A stretch of DNA of 64,000 bases from Phlegmacium glaucopus (taxonomy: Eukaryota; Basidiomycota; Agaricomycetes; Agaricales; Cortinariaceae). The position numbers and the translations under genes were made by a program. The notes below the pieces were generated by a model. That model saw only the letters and a program-made list of their open reading frames with translations. It was not told where the DNA came from and searched no databases. The stretch lies in contig MU130497.1 in NCBI GenBank assembly GCA_015039465.1, positions 437,878 to 501,877 on the forward strand, written 5' to 3'. Positions 46,177-56,251 of this stretch are shown here, piece by piece (position 1 is the first letter of the stretch; each line of letters opens with the position of its first letter).

Positions 46177-47622
46177 ATGGCCTGGCCCATTGCTAAACCT
46201 AAATTCCAATTTAACCACCAGATCAGCCCGGAATGGAGGGTCGACAGCATACCTCTCAGATTTCCGAACGCAGCTCACCATGACTATAACCCCATGCATA
46301 TCAAAGATGGAATCATAAATATTAATATCAAGCGGGACAGACTCACGGGCTACCTCTACCCTTCGCTCGATTCCTTGACTCAGCGCCTTCAGAGAAATAC
46401 GACGTATCCCCTCTGCGTAACAATCTCCTGGAAGGCCATTGCTTTCCCTGAATCGCGCCTGGCTGCTCCACCCTGGAATGAACCAATCGGACCTGATATC
46501 TGCCCAGACTGTATCGAACCCTTGAGGCCTTACCTCAACCTTTTGATTAGTCATATAGGCAGGTGGAAGGCTTTCCGGATATTCGCCCCCCTTGTTACTC
46601 ATCTGAGAGAAGAGTTCTCTCGTATTCCGCGCGGTGGATCTGCTATTTTGGAAAGTCTCGTACTTATGGATGTGGAACAAGACGCTGAGATTCAGTGTCT
46701 ATCCACTCTGTTGTTGACTATCGTACAATATGGTGAAAACTTCCGAGAACTTTTTTTGCTTGACAACCATGATAGGGCGGTGACTGGTGTCGTTGCCTAT
46801 CCATCTTCATTGTCAATCAATAGGACCTTCTCTCTTGTGCCTTACGATAGGCTGACAACTCTTCGAGTGGATTATAAACTCTCCGCGATTGATGCTTTGC
46901 GGTTCCTCACCAGAGCTGGCAGGCTGGAAGTGTGCGCATTCTTCAACATTATAGGTCCCACTGTTTCAGGCCATGTGGAGGCAGTGACTTGTAACTCATT
47001 GAAGTACTTGAAGCTCTCCAACTACGAAGGAGACACTGCCGATTTCAAAACTACAGGAACCATCCACTCTCTTATGAAGAAAATATCGGCACCTTGCCTT
47101 AAAAAGCTTATCCTCGAATGTGAGGACGAATGGGACGCGGAGGCTTTCACCACTTTCATAACTCAATCATCCTGTGTTCTCATTTCGCTCCATATCATTA
47201 ACATGGGGATCAACGCAGGAGAACTAGTATCTTGCCTCGAACTCGCTGGAGACTCCCTGATTGAACTACTATTGAAACAAAGGGATGAAGAACCCCAACT
47301 CGGAAATAATTTGTTGACACCGCATTTTATAGACTGTTTCAGCTACTACGAGCCGCAAATGCATGATAGCGACAGAGCTTGCTTATGCCCAATGCTCAAA
47401 GTCATCTCGATCGGCGATCTAAGCTTGGATGGATCCGGAGAATTTGGACGTGCATTGTCCACTCGTGTAGGAGTGACACCATTACTTGGAGTGCAAATTT
47501 TGTGCACTGATATCGCCAGGAGGGGAGCATATATAGAGGAGATGGATGTGAGTTCTTTGCGGCAACTTAAGACGAAAGACATACAGGTGTATCTTGCTAG
47601 AGATCCTTGTGATGGTTTATAA
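46177..47622 (+). CDS. F-box/LRR-like protein, F-box not visible
   Basis: A single-exon frame of 481 codons starting MAWPIAKPKFQFNHQISPEW. It has the pattern of agaricomycete F-box family proteins after the F-box: PLCVTISWKAIAFPESRL, LLISHIGRWKAFRIFAPLV, then irregular leucine-rich strands such as YDRLTTLRVDYKLSAIDAL, VTCNSLKYLKLSNYEGD and LKKLILECEDEWDAEAFTTF. Such proteins pick targets for SCF ubiquitin ligases. No LPxE-type F-box is visible in this frame, so the 5' end may be truncated by the rearrangement at 45.6-46.0 kb or start in another frame. Normal CpG content. Confidence 0.6.
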   Translation: MAWPIAKPKFQFNHQISPEWRVDSIPLRFPNAAHHDYNPMHIKDGIININIKRDRLTGYLYPSLDSLTQRLQRNTTYPLCVTISWKAIAFPESRLAAPPWNEPIGPDICPDCIEPLRPYLNLLISHIGRWKAFRIFAPLVTHLREEFSRIPRGGSAILESLVLMDVEQDAEIQCLSTLLLTIVQYGENFRELFLLDNHDRAVTGVVAYPSSLSINRTFSLVPYDRLTTLRVDYKLSAIDALRFLTRAGRLEVCAFFNIIGPTVSGHVEAVTCNSLKYLKLSNYEGDTADFKTTGTIHSLMKKISAPCLKKLILECEDEWDAEAFTTFITQSSCVLISLHIINMGINAGELVSCLELAGDSLIELLLKQRDEEPQLGNNLLTPHFIDCFSYYEPQMHDSDRACLCPMLKVISIGDLSLDGSGEFGRALSTRVGVTPLLGVQILCTDIARRGAYIEEMDVSSLRQLKTKDIQVYLARDPCDGL

Positions 47623-48063
47623 ATGATATTCGTTCTTCACAAATCTATCTCAAAGAAATGATTTTTTATTCTTCGACTATGTCGTCCTGTCTTCAGATCG
47701 TAAATGTCCCTGCATAATTACAAAGAATGAAAAGGATATCTAGAGTTAATATCAAGGAAACATGTTATTTCTATCTTTATGCCAGTGCGGCTCAGGGGCC
47801 TAAGGGGTCATCACGATCGCAATCAACTTCTTTTCAAAGCCCTGGGCATTGCACGCGAGCCAATGGAGCTAAAGAAGCACGTTCAACAGGTTAGGAAGCC
47901 AATATCAATGTCTTCCTGAAAGCTGACAGAGACGCCTGAGGCAGGAATATGATCGGCAAGCCACACGTATCGTGTTAATCTTTATTCCACCAACTCAAAC
48001 GTTAGTTCTATTCCTTTGGGGGTTCATAGCATGAGATAACAAACCTGCAGAACAATTTGTCCC
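47623..48063. other. convergent intergenic region, no gene seen
   Basis: Between the 3' ends of the F-box-like gene and GPI3. No coding signal or repeat recognised. Confidence 0.5.
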
Positions 48064-49888
48064 CTAAGTTTGCTCTGGCATCCACTGCGTCGCCACAGGT
48101 TTCTCCTTAGTCAGTTTCTCATTTTCCACAAGCTACGGCAAAAGTTAGAATATAACGAGGAACAATGGGAAAAGGTCAAACCTCCGCAAACACAGCTTGG
48201 TTCCAGTGGTGATGGACAAAATGCAGATCTTCCCTAGGCATCCACCATTCGAGGAACAGGAAGAATAAGCAATCTACGAGGAGGATGGTTGTATAGATGG
48301 GGCCAGCGAATGGTCCTAGATCCATGGTCCTAGAAATACTGATAAAGATAACATCAAAAGGCGAAAACAAATCAACTCGCACCGTTGAATCCGCTCCATA
48401 AGGTCCATTTGTCTCGACTTTAACACGGCGTCATAGACTTTTTCCGTTCGTGAGGTTACTTCTTCCCAGTTGTAAAACGTCTTGATGCGCTCGTGAGCTT
48501 GAAAAGGGTCGTGTTTCCCCCTCTTTATGATGTCAACAGCCTCTGATATTGCCCGAATAACATCTGACATTTTTTCAATAAGTTCAAGAAGATAGTATAA
48601 CATAATATAGAATTACCCTCTTCGTCAGGTTCGGCAAAGCTGATCATGTCTTCAGGCAGAATTTCGGGAACGCCTCCGACTCTGGTAGAAACGACATATA
48701 GTCCCGCACATGCTGCTTCTAGGATGGCAATCCCAAAGGCTTCCGTGAGCGATGTGTTCATGAAAATCGACCCTCGAGAGAGCACCTAGAAAGTATGGAA
48801 GTTTTGGAGAAAGAAAAGAAAATTAGGAATCAAAACGTACGGAAATAACGTCTTTATGGCGAATAGGACCGAGTAGTTCAATACGGTCTTGTAGTAAATG
48901 TTTCTCTCGCATTTGCAGAAGGTCGATGAGCTTAGGGCCATCGCCACCTGTTGTGAAGGAGTGACAACAGCAATTAATAAAAGGCTCAAATGATAGAAAG
49001 AGAACGTACCAACAACAAAATTAACGTTAGGGAAGCGGGCACAAATTTTTGGTGCAGTGGCTACCAAAAGGTCTATACCTTTTCGATAGGCCAACCGCGA
49101 CAAGACGACAATTGTGACTGCAAGATGTCAAAGTAGTTGTCGATTGAAGAAATTTTAGTCCCTTAACTGGTATCGGTTGACGGCTGCACGCATGGCTTGA
49201 ACTGCTCTGCAACAAGCGCATTTGGAATAACGTATAAATTCCGACGAACTTCAAGGATGTTTGGATCTTCTTCGGAATGCTCGAAAAGTTGGCCTCTAAG
49301 GACTGTGTTCTCCCGGCTACAGTAAGTCGTGTATATCAACAAAAATATGGGTTCTAATCGGTAAGGACACATACCCTGTATGAGAGACGCAGATCACTGC
49401 ATCTACATTCTTCAAAGTCCCCACCATTAGCTTGTTCGTCAAGATGCTAGCAGCATCATCGAATCCAAATAAACTGTGATCCGTAAAGACAGTCCGGATC
49501 CCCATGAGGTGTGAATGCAGGATGGCTTCGTGTCCGATTGAGGAGAGACTTCCATGTGCATGGATGAGGTGTATATGTTCACGTAACAGGATGGTACGCA
49601 GATACGGCAGTGAGGTGAGAAAGTTCGGAAGAGTTGCTGAAGAGGCGATTGGAAGGAATGGGATGTAGTATACTTTCAAGGCGGGTAATAGCCAACGGAT
49701 TCCAACCCGGTCGGGTGAGTGACTGTGGGTAATGACAATGACCTATATGCGACACGTCAGACGGATAAAAGTTCGCAAGAAAGGTGTGTGTGAAATACTT
49801 TATGGCCTTTATGAATTAAATTCGCGCTCAGCATGTAGATATGATTTTCAACCCCACCCACTGCTGGGTGGAAGAAATCCGATATCAT
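48064..49888 (-). CDS. GPI3: GPI-GlcNAc transferase catalytic subunit (GPI3/PIG-A)
   Basis: Minus-strand gene starting at 49888. [20 protein letters not shown] is the invariant N terminus of GPI3/PIG-A. After introns come [116 protein letters not shown] (the GT4 EX7E region) and [13 protein letters not shown]. Near the C terminus a membrane anchor [20 protein letters not shown] is followed by [19 protein letters not shown]. It moves GlcNAc from UDP-GlcNAc to phosphatidylinositol on the cytosolic ER face, the first step of GPI-anchor synthesis. At least seven small introns are visible, and length fits the family. An upstream in-frame stop supports this start. A CpG-decayed partial copy lies at 56252-56790. 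Confidence 0.92.
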
Positions 49889-50095
49889 TCTATGTATCGA
49901 GATATTTTAGTGCTCATACGGAAGGGCAAGAACGGCTCACGCAATGGATATCGGTTCCATAGCTCCTAAATAATAGATAGTGCTGCTAGTCTCGTAGTAC
50001 GAGCGTCACACCGCGCTACACGATTTCGGAGTTTCAACCGTCACGTGTAACAGTGGTCCTTATCGTTGTTCACATCTACGAGAGCGTCTTTCGCC
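49889..50095. promoter_or_regulatory. divergent promoter between GPI3 and the GTPase gene
   Basis: Only 207 bp separate the two start codons, so both transcripts must start from this interval or use a shared bidirectional promoter. No clear TATA box is seen. A CACGTG E-box-like core lies at about 50041-50048. Confidence 0.6.
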
Positions 50096-53000
50096 ATGTC
50101 TACTTCATCGGAACCCCAACTCACTCCTGAGCAGATTAAGAAACTGCAGGCAAAGTTTGCTCGATTCCGTATCCTCGTGATTGGGCGAGCCAACGCAGGC
50201 AAGACAACAATCCTGCAAAGACTCTGCAACACTACAGGAGAACCTATGATCTTTAGTCCGAATGGTCGAAAGGTGAGGCATATTGTGAAAGTTCGTGCCA
50301 GATGCTGACATCCATGCCCATGATCTCAGATCAAGTCCTCGGTCCTTAATCCATCGATGGGGGTAAGCAGTTTCTTTACTAGTATTGGGGTTATAGTTCA
50401 ATCAATATCGTCACACCACAGCGTGGAGAGCATGACATCAAGAATCAAATGATATTTAAGAGCAATCCTGGTTTTATCTTTCATGATGCCCCTGGTTTTG
50501 AAGCTGGCAGTGCTCAGGAGTTGAAGATGGTACAGGAGTTCATTAAGGAGCGTTCGAGGGCAAGGAGTGTCAAGGAGCAGCTTCATGCAATCTGGTGTGT
50601 TGGTACTCGCCTTAGAGAACAAATTTCTTGACAGAAAAATGTTTTGCGTAGGTACTGTATCCCAACGAGTGATGATCGGCCAATCACGGCAGCGGAAAAG
50701 AAATTTTTCATTGAATGTGGGACAGGGCTTGGTATGTGTACTATCTTACCAATATGTTACCGTGAAAAATAAGGCCATGAAGTGCCAGTGATTGTTTTGT
50801 GGACGAAGACCGACTCTCTTGATGTTGCTAAAATCAAGCAACTCATGAAGGAAGAAGGTAATAGTAGGGCTGAGGCAATGCAACAAGCTCCTCAAAGAGC
50901 TTGGACTGATTTTGAACAGAGTATTCATCAACAGTTTGAAGAATTTAAATATCCACCAAAGGCATATGTTGTCTTTCGAAGTAAGTGTTATACTTGTTAA
51001 AAACTATTTGGCTAATTGTGTGACATAGAGATGCATGAGCCTGGAGCTGATTGTAAAGACTTGATTGAAAAAACAGCAGCTGCACTGTCTAGTGAAGAAT
51101 TACAACAACTCTTTCTTTCAACACAGCAAAACAATATGGAGGTGTGTATTAAATATGGGGTTAAAAGGTTGGGAACTATGATATTTTTAAACTCTGACAT
51201 TAACATAACTCCTAGACTTTTGAACCAGGCGGGATCAACAATTTTTAAAGGAAATTGGGTATATATCATGGTATTTGCTCTGACATATTTTCCACAAATT
51301 GTAGTATGTCTTTGAGAAGACTAAAGAATCCATTAACAACTGATTTATTTTGTAGGGTGTTATCTTAAGCATTTAGTGCTCAACACTTTGGACTGACATA
51401 TACTACAACAGTATGTGTGTACAAAAAGAGTCATCAATATTTATGTTGCTTGTTACCTGAAATTTTTTGACAGATTGTAAGTGCAGGACCTTCTTGATTT
51501 GCCTCTAGCTTACTCTTTTTGACAGTATGTAAGTGCAAGACCATCTTGATCTGCCTTGACTCTAGCTTACTCTTTTGACAGGATGTAAGTGCAAGACTAT
51601 CTTGATCTGCTTTGACCCTAGCTTACTCTTTTGACAGGGAGTAAGTGCAAGATCATCTTGATCTGCCTTGACTCTAGCTTACTCTCTTGACAGGGAGTAA
51701 GTGCAAGACCATCTTGATCTGCCTTGACTATAGCTTACTCTTTTGACAGTCTGTAAGTGGAAGACCATCTTGATCTGCCTTGACTCTAGCTTACTCTTTT
51801 GACAGTCTGTAAGTGCAAGCCATCTTGATCTGCCTTGACTCTAGCTTACTCTTTTGACAGTCTGTAAGTGCAAGACCATCTTGATTTGCCTTGACTCTAC
51901 CTTACTCTCTTGACAGTGGGTAAGCGCAAGACCATCTTGATCTGCCTTGACTCTACCTTACTCTTTTGACAGGGAGTAAGTGCAAGACTATCTTGATCTG
52001 CTTTGACTCTAGCTTACTCTTTTGACAGGGAGTAAGTGCAAGACCATCTTGATCTGCCTTGACTCTAGCTTACTCTTTTGACAGGATGTAAGTGCAAGAC
52101 CATCTTGATCTTGATCTGCCTTGACTCTAGCTTACCCTTTTGACAGTTGGTAAGTGCAAGATTGTCTTGATCTACCTTGACTCTAGCTTACTCTTTTGAC
52201 AGTGGGTAAGTGCAAGATCATCTTGATCTGCCTTGACTCTAGCTTACTCTTTTGACAGAAGGTAAGTGCAAGACCATCTTGATCTGCCTTGACTCTAGTT
52301 TACTCTTTTGACAGTTGGTAAGTGCAAGACCATCTTGATCTGCCTTGACTCTAACTTACTCTTTTGACAGTCTGTAAGTGCAAGACCATCTTGATCTGCC
52401 TTGACTCTAGCTTACTCTTTTGACAGAAGGTAAGTGCAAGACCTTGATCTGCCTTGACTCTACTTTACTCTTTTGATAGGATGTAAGTGCAAGACCATCT
52501 TATCTTCCTTGACTCTACTTTACTCTTTTGACAGTCTGTAAGTGCAAGACCATCTTATCTTCCTTGACTCTAGCTTACTCTTTTGATAGAAGGTAAGTGC
52601 AAGACCATCTTGATCTGCCTTGGCTCTAGCTTACCCTTTTGACAGTTGGTAAGTGCAAGACTATCTTGATCTGCCTTGACTCTAGCTTACTCTTTTGACA
52701 GGAGGTAAGTGCAAGACTATCTTGATCTGCCTTGACTCTAGCTTATTCCTTTGACAGGATGTAAGTGCAAGACCATCTTGACCTGCCTTGACTATAGCTC
52801 ACTCTTTTGACAGGAGGTAAGTGCAAGACCATCTTTATCTGCCTTGACTCTTGCTTATTCTCCTGACAGTCTGTAAGTGCAAGACCATCTTATCTTCCTT
52901 GGACTCTAGCTTACTCTTTTGACAGTTGGTAACTGCAAGACCATCTTGATCTGCCTTGGACTCTAGCTTACTCTTTTGACAGTTGGTAAGTGCAAGACCA

Positions 53001-54404
53001 TCTTGATCTGCCTTGATTCTAGCTTACTCTTTTGACAGTCTGTAAGTGCAAGACTATCTTGATCTGCCTTGACTCTACTTTACTTGTTTGATAGTTGGTA
53101 AGTGTAAGACCATCTTGATCTTCCTTGACTCTAGCTTACTCTTTTGACAGTTAGTAAGTGCAAGACCATCTTGATCCTGCCTTGATTCTAGCTGATTCTT
53201 TTGACAGTTTGTAAGTGCAAGACCATCTTGATCTGCCTTGACTCTAGCTTACTCTTTGACAGAATGTAAGTACAATACCATCTTGATCTGCCTTGACTCT
53301 AGCTTACTCTTTGGACAGAGGGTAAGTGCAAGGTTATCTTGATATGCCTTGACTCTAGCTTACTCTTTTGACAGAATGTAAGTACAACACCATCTTGATC
53401 TGCCTTGACTCTAGCTCACTCCTTTGACAGTTGGTAAGTGCAAGACCATCTTGATCTGCCTTGACTCTAGCTTACTCTTTTGACAGGAGGTAAGTGCAAG
53501 CACAGACAAGTCTTGATTATTCTGTCACCCTCTTTTATTCATATTTGGACAGATTGTAAGTGCACCAATTATATCTTCATTTCTGCTAACCTAATTGGCA
53601 TATATTTTGCACAGTATGTATGTTGATTATGTAATGTTATTTATCAATTACTCCATGACTTACATTTCTCAACAGCAAGTATGTGCAGTAATTTCTGATT
53701 TGTCTTGTTTTCTGCTTATCTATGTAATACCTTTGCTTACAGATAGTAAGTACAATTACTCTTAACTTCTCTTTTTCATCTCTGTAATAAATATCATTTG
53801 GTAATTTTTTTTCCCTCATTCTCATCTCTGTACTGACTTGTTTTATCTAGTTTTTATATATTTTGATGTACAGCATTCTTTCTCCAAAATTATGTCACCC
53901 ATTGTGAGTGTTTGCTCTTTGGCACTACAACTGGCAAAAGTGGCTCATTTCATTCATCTTCCAAATTTTTTCAAGCTTTCCAATCTATCTACCGAATTCA
54001 ACTTAAAAGAAGCTACATACTGTGCAATTGGCATGCATCCAATTCAACCTTTTTCACACCCTCCACAATACTGACTTTTACTATTAGTTGCAGCTATTAT
54101 TGGCCACTTGTCTTTCTTCCTTTCTCAAAAATCACCAAGCACAAAAGACTCTTTACAAAGAGCTGTTCAAATTTATCAGCAATCAACTTGTGATGCCTCT
54201 GTCAAGCAAGCCATTGAAAGGATTTTTGAACTTGAAAATATTTCCAAAGGCCCTCAGGCAACAAGTCATGTCAAACATACATTCCCAAATCCTTTCAAAC
54301 GCTTCTTGCACGTTGATGATGTCAATTGTGAATTACTGGTTGAGGAGGCTATACAGACTGCATTGAATAATCTCTTGTGTATGGATTCAATTCTTGTTTG
54401 TTGA
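50096..54404 (+). CDS. G-domain GTPase with a single-codon microexon array
   Basis: Exon 1 (50096-50272) encodes MSTSSEPQLTPEQIKK and the G1 loop GRANAGKTT (residues 30-38). Exon 2 (50330-50362) gives IKSSVLNPSMG. Exon 3 holds the G3 motif DAPGFEAGS (residues 92-100). Later exons carry HAIWYCIP and the G4 motif WTKTD (164-168), then a helical region ending at STQQNNMEVCIKYGVKR and LLNQAGSTIFKGNW (residue ~284). From 51279 to 53873 about 45 introns surround 44 three-base exons. The gene resumes at 53874 with HSFSKIMSPIVSVCSLALQL and, after an intron ending 54097, IIGHLSFFLSQKSPSTKD to the stop at 54402. This C-terminal helical part fits the same agaricomycete GTPase family, in which it normally follows directly. 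Total about 480 residues if all microexons are used. The splice joining GVKR to LLNQ uses a weak GTTGGG donor and is my least certain join. Function unknown; AIG1/septin-like superfamily P-loop. Confidence 0.78.
51279..53873 (+). repeat. tandem array of ~45 introns separated by 3-nt microexons
   Basis: The core unit is 56 nt: GTAAGTGCAAGACCATC, then TTGATCTGCCTTGACTC, then TAGCTTACTCTTTTGACAG (donor, YTNAY branch-like sites, pyrimidine tract, acceptor) followed by three variable bases. I read 44 triplets: TCT x7, TTG x7, TAT x4, GAT x4, GGA x4, AAG x3, GAG x3, ATT x2, TGG x2, AAT x2, and GGT, TTA, TTT, AGG, CAA and ATA once each. None is a stop. Outer introns (51279-51525 and 53500-53873) are diverged in sequence and length, yet each is still followed by exactly three bases and a new GT donor. 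All are phase 0. CpG is essentially absent. Confidence 0.9.
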
Positions 54405-55108
54405 TGAGTAGTACTAATTGGGAACTGTAGCAGAGAAATAAGCCATTGCTTTATACTGCATACTTAAATCATCATACCTGTTATGAACAATTCTTTTTAT
54501 TTTCCTAAACTCCACCGAACACAATGCCATTTCCTCTACACATGCACCACATCCTCTTTTCATTTCTGTTTACTCATGTTCACCTTATCTTTTTCATTGT
54601 TTCATTGACATGTGTATGACTCATTGCATGAGTCGTTTCTATTTTTGACATATGACTCACCTTTTACTTGTGGACAACTCATACTATATGTGACTCATCC
54701 TTTTCATATAAATACTGTATTTATTACAACTGTATTCTCTAGCTAGTTCTTGAGAATCATACTTGGTTATCTTACTCTTAATCTCTCTCAAACTCTTGAA
54801 GACAATACCTTGAGATGACCTCTTGGCATTCTTCAGAGCTCACTATTATGAAGAACTGATTTTATACAACTGTCTACAGTTAGAACCATCTGAACTGTTT
54901 GAAGTTGTAACAACACCCCTCTAGGCAAAAAAACCAAAAAATAGAGAAAAAAAAATTCTTGTGGGCAGTGTGGGGAAGAGCTCAGAAAGGAATCATGGTA
55001 TACTGGATATCATTGCTTGTAGTTGTAATATGTGGAATGGAAGTATATTGTTTGCACAAATGAAAAATTGAAATTAAACAGACAGAGATATTGTCTTTAT
55101 GGTGAATA
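54405..55108. other. AT-rich spacer with a possible solo LTR
   Basis: 54479-54912 begins TGTTATGAACA and ends GTTGTAACA, with a TATA-like CATATAAATACTG in the middle, as in retrotransposon LTRs. The flanks ATACC/ACACC match only 4 of 5, so this is tentative. Several TGACTCAT-like octamers occur at 54615-54695. No gene was seen. Confidence 0.4.
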
Positions 55109-55113
55109 CCTGC

Positions 55114-55619
55114 TGTTAGGGCAACTGCAGTACTGACTTAGTCAGACTAGCAGGGGATCCAAAGTTAATAATATTTATAAGTAATATGTTACATCAACTC
55201 ACCTAGCAGGGGATCCAAAGAGGAAAGGATGGGGATCCCTGCTAGGATGGTGTGGTATTTAAGTACTAATATGGACATAATGGAGATATGTAAATAAATA
55301 AAGAAATGGTGTGATAATAAAGATAATAAAAATGGTGTCATGTGAAGATAAAATAAAATAATAAAATAAGAAGTCGAAATTGGATCAGGAGTTGGGCCGA
55401 TTGAGATTCGGGAGTTGCACTGGGACCAATTGTGATTCAGGAGTTGAATCGGTCAGTTTGGGTTTGGGTCAATCTTGTCGGTGAGGTGGAACATACCGAG
55501 TCATGCTCAGGTCTTGATTCTGGAGTAGAATCAGGAGATGGTTTGGAGTCAGGACTGGGGTAGGGTTCACACCTGATCAGGAGTCGGTGCTTCAGTCAAA
55601 AATCCGGTGTCCCCTGACA
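55114..55619 (-). mobile_element. solo LTR, family 2, copy A
   Basis: 506 bp, minus orientation. It starts (minus strand) TGTCAGGGGACACC and ends GCCCTAACA, with a 5-bp target duplication CCTGC (55109-55113 and 55620-55624). It carries the GGATCCCCTGCTAG blocks of the family. It has inserted into the dispersed repeat that continues at 55620. Confidence 0.85.
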
Positions 55620-56242
55620 CCTGCGGTCAGGACAGACCACAAGTAGTTATGTAGTGTATGGGGTTGATGTAGTTCTCTTTGATAGGTGAAAGTGAGCTTT
55701 TATGAGGTGTGAAGGTTTGCTTTAAAGTGCGAGATAATGCACAGAAAAAGTGAAGTTTGCAGGATGATTTTCAAGGAGTGCAAGAGTAGCTTAGTACAAT
55801 GTTCCAAAGGTGGGATCAAAACTGTGGTAATTTTGTCTGTTCTCCTCTGTTGCTTTACATTACTTGCTACTGCTAATAATATAGTAACTAGCAAATAGCT
55901 AAGTGCAGAAAGGAAACAGAAATGTAAAATGCGGGTTAAAGCGGAGTCACATGGATCTGGTAATTTGGTAATGAAACATAGGAGATAAGAGCCAAATAAA
56001 AGGAGACAAGATAAAAATAAAGGTGATGAGTAATAAAGTCACCTGAGTGGCCCTCATTGGAGTTGTGTTTAAATATTGCAAGAACAGCTGGCAACTGCAA
56101 ATGATAATGCAAATGTTGGTGATGACTGCAAGTATCTGCAATGATCTGCAATGATCTGCAAGTATCCACAATGATATGTGAGCATCTGCAAGTATACTGT
56201 GAAGGTTGTGAAACTGCAAAAATGGTGCATTTACATCCCTAG
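55620..56242. repeat. dispersed repeat D, copy 1
   Basis: About 600 bp nearly identical to 62876-63520, for example GGGGTTGATGTAGTTCTCTT, GAGGTGTGAAGGTTTGCTTT and ATAATATAGTAACTAGCAAA. The right part has repeated GCAATGATCTGCAAGTATC units. It ends GTGCATTTACATCCCTA, whose complement TAGGGATGTAAATGCAC looks like a hAT end. Non-coding. Confidence 0.82.
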
Positions 56243-56251
56243 ATGTCTCCT

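Noticed and set aside
51279..53873. Array read as a CRISPR-like repeat-spacer locus or plain minisatellite
   Set aside because: The variable part is only three bases and always sits between an ACAG acceptor and a GTAAGT-like donor in a eukaryotic gene; edge units with unrelated sequence keep the same spacing.
54615..54695. Cluster of TGACTCAT-like Gcn4/AP-1 sites
   Set aside because: In a gene-free, repeat-rich spacer with no promoter nearby; likely a small repeat.
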